In this document: piece by piece, positions 60,281 through 64,000 of the stretch
Numbering within the stretch: the first letter of the stretch is position 1
How the letters are laid out: each line of letters opens with the position of its first letter
NCBI GenBank assembly: GCA_963457665.1
Contig: OY735236.1
Coordinates: 42,772,142 to 42,836,141, forward strand
Length of the DNA stretch: 64,000 nt
From: Thysanoteuthis rhombus
Taxonomy: Eukaryota > Mollusca > Cephalopoda > Oegopsida > Thysanoteuthidae
Direction of reading: 5' to 3'
Notes under the pieces: generated by a model
Database searches by the model: none
What the model saw: the letters and a program-made list of their open reading frames with translations, nothing else
What the model was told of the DNA's origin: nothing
Position numbers and translations under genes: made by a program

Positions 60281-61565
60281 CCATCAAATTGGGCTGAGTC
60301 GAAAAATACATCAAATCCACCCGATCCAATGGTACCGTTGCAATCAGCACGTCAAACTACGCCAGAAAAAGCCATAAAATCGATAGGTAAAAATGACATT
60401 AAAAAGACCATTTTCGATGGCTCCCTTATGGAAGTGCCTTCTCGACCAATAGCGGCTTTTTCCATCAAATTGGGCTGAGTCGACAAATACATCAAATCCA
60501 CCCGATCCAATGGTACCGTTGCAATCAGCACGTCAAACTACGCCAGAAAAAGCCATAGAATTGATAGGTAAAAATGACATTCAAAAGACCATTTTTGATG
60601 GCTCCCTTATGGAAGTGCCTTCTCGACCAATACCAACTTTTTCCATCAAATTGGGCTGAGTCGAAAAATACATCAATTCCACCCGATCAAATGGTACCGT
60701 TGCAATCAGCACGTCGAACTGCGCCAGAAAAAGCCATAAAATCGATAGGTAAAAATGACATTCAAAAGACCATTTTTGATGGCTCCCTTATGGAAGTGCC
60801 TTCTCGACCAATAGCGGCTTTTTCCATCAAATTGGGCTGAGTCGAAAAATACATCAAATCCACCCGATCCAATGGTACCGTTGCAATCAGCACGTTAAAC
60901 TACGCCCGAAAAAGCCATAAAATCGATAGGTAAAAATGACATTCAATAGACCATTTTTTATGGCTCCCTTATGGAAGTGCCTTCTCGACCAATAGCGGCT
61001 TTTTCCATCAAATTGGGCTGAGTCAAAAAATACATCAAATCCACCCGATCCAATGGTACCGTTGCAATCAGCACGTCAAACTACGCCAGAAAAAGCCATA
61101 AAATCGATAGGTAAAAATGAAATTCAAAAGACCATTTTTGACGGCTTACTGATGTGTGCAGTAGAAATGCATTTTTGGTCAATATTGACTTTTCCCATCA
61201 AATTGGGCTGAGTCGAAAAATACATCAAATCCACCCGATCCAATGGTACCGTTGCAATCAGCATGTCATAAAACGCCAGAAAAAGCCGTAAAATCGATAG
61301 GTAAAAATGACATTCAAAAGACCATTTTTGATGGCTTACTGATGTGTGCGGTAAAAATGCATTTTCGGTCAATATTGGTTATTTCCATCAAATTGGGTTG
61401 AGTCGAAGAATACATCAAATCCACCCGATCCAATGGTACCGTTGCAATCAGCACGTCAAACTACGCCAGAAAAAGCCATAAAATCGATAGGTAAAAATGA
61501 CATTGAAAAGACCATTTTTGATGGCTCCCTTATGGAAGTTCTTTCTCGACCAATAGCGGCTTTTT
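60281..61565. repeat. 7-mer HOR copy 4 (version Y)
   Basis: It carries all version Y markers at +2,570 from copy 2: gatcaaatgg near 60689, tcataaaacgcc near 61267, gccgtaaaatcg near 61287 and gaagttctttctcg near 61536. I noticed no difference from copy 2 in a by-eye comparison, which suggests a very recent duplication. Confidence 0.9.
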
Positions 61566-62850
61566 CCATCAAATTGGGCTGAGTCGAAAAATACATCAAA
61601 TCCACCCGATCCAATGGTACCGTTGCAATCAGCACGTCAAACTACGCCAGAAAAAGCCATAAAATCGATAGGTAAAAATGACATTAAAAAGACCATTTTC
61701 GATGGCTCCCTTATGGAAGTGCCTTCTCGACCAATAGCGGCTTTTTCCATCAAATTGGGCTGAGTCGACAAATACATCAAATCCACCCGATCCAATGGTA
61801 CCGTTGCAATCAGCACGTCAAACTACGCCAGAAAAAGCCATAGAATTGATAGGTAAAAATGACATTCAAAAGACCATTTTTGATGGCTCCCTTATGGAAG
61901 TGCCTTCTCGACCAATACCAACTTTTTCCATCAAATTGGGCTGAGTCGAAAAATACATCAAATCCACCCGATCCAATGGTACCGTTGCAATCAGCACGTC
62001 GAACTGCGCCAGAAAAAGCCATAAAATCGATAGGTAAAAATGACATTCAAAAGACCATTTTTGATGGCTCCCTTATGGAAGTGCCTTCTCGACCAATAGC
62101 GGCTTTTTCCATCAAATTGGGCTGAGTCGAAAAATACATCAAATCCACCCGATCCAATGGTACCGTTGCAATCAGCACGTTAAACTACGCCCGAAAAAGC
62201 CATAAAATCGATAGGTAAAAATGACATTCAATAGACCATTTTTTATGGCTCCCTTATGGAAGTGCCTTCTCGACCAATAGCGGCTTTTTCCATCAAATTG
62301 GGCTGAGTCAAAAAATACATCAAATCCACCCGATCCAATGGTACCGTTGCAATCAGCACGTCAAACTACGCCAGAAAAAGCCATAAAATCGATAGGTAAA
62401 AATGAAATTCAAAAGACCATTTTTGACGGCTTACTGATGTGTGCAGTAGAAATGCATTTTTGGTCAATATTGACTTTTCCCATCAAATTGGGCTGAGTCG
62501 AAAAATACATCAAATCCACCCGATCCAATGGTACCGTTGCAATCAGCATGTCAAAAAACGCCAGAAAAAGCCATAAAATCGATAGGTAAAAATGACATTC
62601 AAAAGACCATTTTTGATGGCTTACTGATGTGTGCGGTAAAAATGCATTTTCGGTCAATATTGGTTATTTCCATCAAATTGGGTTGAGTCGAAGAATACAT
62701 CAAATCCACCCGATCCAATGGTACCGTTGCAATCAGCACGTCAAACTACGCCAGAGAAAGCCATAAAATCGATAGGTAAAAATGACATTGAAAAGACCAT
62801 TTTTGATGGCTCCCTTATGGAAGTGCCTTCTCGACCAATAGCAGCTTTTT
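61566..62850. repeat. 7-mer HOR copy 5 (version X, downstream edge)
   Basis: The first six monomers match version X. The last monomer (62670-62850) keeps gggttgagtcgaagaatac and attgaaaag. It changes to gccagag, gaagtgcc and agcagc, which resembles the gggttgag monomers at 18757 and 44862. The HOR therefore decays into the older module at this monomer. Confidence 0.88.
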
Positions 62851-64000
62851 CCATCAAATTGGGCTGAGTCGAAAAATACATCAATTCCACCCGATCCAAT
62901 GGTACCGTTGCAATCAGCACGTCAAACTACGCCAGAAAGAGCCATAGAATCGATAGGTAAAAATGACATTCAAAAGACCATTTTTGATGGCTCCCTTATG
63001 GAAGTGCCTTCTCCACCAATAGCAACTTTTTCCAGCAAATTGGGCTGAGTCGAAAAATACATCAAATCCTCCCGATCCAATGGTACCGTTGCAATCAGCA
63101 CGTCGAACTGCGCCAGAAAAAGCCATAAAATCGATAGGTAAAAATGACATTGAAAAGACCATTTTTGATGGCTCCCTTATGGAAGTGCCTTCTCGACCAA
63201 TAGCGGCTTTTTCCATCAAATTGGGCTGAGTCGAAAAATACATCAAATCCACCCGATCCAATGGTACCGTTGCAATAAGCACGTCAAACTACGCCAGAAA
63301 AAGCCATAAAATCAATAAGTAAGAATGACAGTCAAAAGACCATTTTTGATGGCTCCCTTATGGAAGTGCCTTCTCGACCAATAGCAGTTTTTCTCTATAA
63401 AATTGGACTGAGTCGAAAAACACATCAAATCCACCCGATCCAATGGTACCGTTGCAATCAGCACGTCAAACTACGCCAGAAAAAGCCATAAAATCGATAG
63501 GTAAAAATGACATTCAAAAGACCATTTTTGATGGCTCCCTTATGGAAGTGCCTTCTCGACCAATAGCAGCTTTTTCCATCAAATTGGGCTGAGTCGAAAA
63601 ATACATCAAATCCATCCGATCCAATGGTACCGTTGCAATCAGCACGTCAAAGTACGTCAGAAAAAGCCATAAAATCGATAGGTAAAAATGACATTCAAAA
63701 GACCATTTTTGACGGCTTACTGATGTGTGCGGTAAAAATGCATTTTATGTCAATATTGGCTATTTCCATCAAATTGGGCTGAGTCGAAAAATACATCAAA
63801 TCCACCCGATCCAATGGTACCAGTGCAATCAGCACGTCAAACTACGCCAGAAAAAGCCATAAAATCGATAGGTAAAAATGACATTAAAAAGACCATTTCT
63901 GATGTCTCTCTTATGGAAGTGCCTTCTCGACCAATAGCGGCTTTTTCCATCAAATTGGGCTGAGTCGAAAAATACATCAAATCCACCCGATCCAATGGTA
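62851..64000. repeat. Post-HOR tail: third copy of the Bc-Bd-Ba module
   Basis: Order: tcaattcc/tagaatcg/ccagc 62851; gtcgaac with attgaaaag 63032; ataagc/caataag/ttctctataa 63213 (182 bp); ggactgagtcg 63395; Ba 63576 with the private cattttatgtc; ccagtgc with attaaaaag 63766; 54-base partial monomer from 63947. Taken with Bc and Bd at 62290 and 62480, this repeats the order of 18377-20936 and 44482-46318, lacking one gttaaac monomer. The array continues past the window edge. Confidence 0.87.

Larger units (their letters stand above)
56426..62850. repeat. Five tandem copies of a 7-monomer HOR (1,285 bp)
   Basis: The period is 1,285 = 5x181 + 2x190, and the block is exactly 5x1,285 = 6,425 bp. 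Order in each copy: attaaaaag with ttttcgatgg; gtcgacaaatac with tagaattg (tagaatcg in copy 1) and ataccaac; gtcgaac; gttaaac/cgcccg with attcaatagacc and ttttttatgg; Bc; Bd; gggttgagtcgaagaatac with attgaaaag. The seven monomers differ clearly from each other, while the same position in different copies is nearly identical, the definition of an HOR. It is the most homogeneous part of the window. Confidence 0.94.
1..64000. repeat. Satellite DNA array, 181/190-bp monomers, spans whole window
   Basis: The array holds 350 complete monomers and a 54-base partial one, all head to tail in the same orientation, with no unique DNA between them. Monomer starts (ccatcaaatt or a close variant) were tracked throughout. 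The arithmetic 283x181 + 67x190 - 7 = 63,946 matches the start of the final partial monomer at 63,947. Nine small indels explain the -7: near 2905 (-1), 7114 (-1), 7770 (-2), 19589 (-1), 21489 (-1), 26756 (-2), 40877 (+1), 51470 (-1) and 63387 (+1). Such arrays typify eukaryotic centromeres, pericentromeres or subtelomeres. I do not recognise the family. No transposon, telomere repeat, tRNA, rRNA or protein domain was seen anywhere in it. Confidence 0.98.

Noticed and set aside
62914..63282. Longest ORF of the window (122 residues, minus strand)
   Set aside because: It covers two adjacent A monomers in which the usual stop positions happen to be altered. It shows only satellite sequence and no sign of selection.
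1..64000. CRISPR array
   Set aside because: There is regular spacing, but the whole unit repeats with no unique spacers. The conserved part is 135 bp and the variable tail has only two forms.
1..64000. Telomeric or subtelomeric simple repeats
   Set aside because: ttagg occurs singly within aaattaggctg as a variant of aaattgggctg. No tandem telomere motif is present.
1..64000. tRNA or SINE origin with RNA polymerase III boxes
   Set aside because: No match to a B box (GGTTCGANTCC) or a convincing A box in the consensus, and no poly-A tail or target-site duplications.
1..64000. Naming a known satellite family or species
   Set aside because: I do not recognise the monomer. A 181-bp length alone is shared by unrelated plant and animal satellites, so a name would be a guess.

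Overview
The window is a single uninterrupted tandem array of satellite DNA. I see no gene, RNA gene, transposon or unique sequence in its 64,000 bases. I placed every monomer boundary by hand, and the count closes exactly: 283 monomers of about 181 bp (type A) plus 67 of about 190 bp (type B, one of them a B/A hybrid), less 7 bases of net indels, gives 63,946 bases. The remaining 54 bases are a partial monomer. All monomers run head to tail in one orientation. Phase is set so that each monomer starts at ccatcaaatt, which begins at base 1. The A consensus is about 41% GC.

A and B share their first 135 bp and differ in the tail, which is 46 bp in A and 55 bp in B. A monomer near nucleosome length, the megasatellite scale, higher-order repeats (HORs) and lack of coding capacity point to a eukaryotic centromeric, pericentromeric or other heterochromatic block. 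I do not recognise the family and cannot name the species.

Layout: 1-13,245 is A-rich (4 B of 73 monomers) and built from a roughly 12-monomer HOR with shortened 8-mer and 11-mer versions. 13,246-25,152 is mixed (16 B of 65). 25,153-40,788 is A-rich again (8 B of 86) and is largely a second copy of the first block, displaced by about 22 kb. 40,789-56,425 is B-rich, with several displaced duplications. 56,426-62,850 holds exactly five copies of a 7-monomer HOR (1,285 bp, five A and two B) whose copies alternate between two versions, giving a 2,570-bp super-repeat. 62,851-64,000 leaves that array and continues a module also found near 18-21 kb and 44.5-46.7 kb.

Nothing here acts as a gene set. 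The possible function is structural: nucleosome positioning and, speculatively, binding of a centromere or heterochromatin protein. The most distinctive element is the B tail. Its extra 9 bp carries a second copy of GGTAAAAATG, creates a perfect 10-14 bp palindrome centred on ATGCAT, and lies next to a weak, partial CENP-B-box-like sequence. The open reading frames present are by-products of the repeat; both monomer lengths are 1 modulo 3, so the frame rotates at every monomer.
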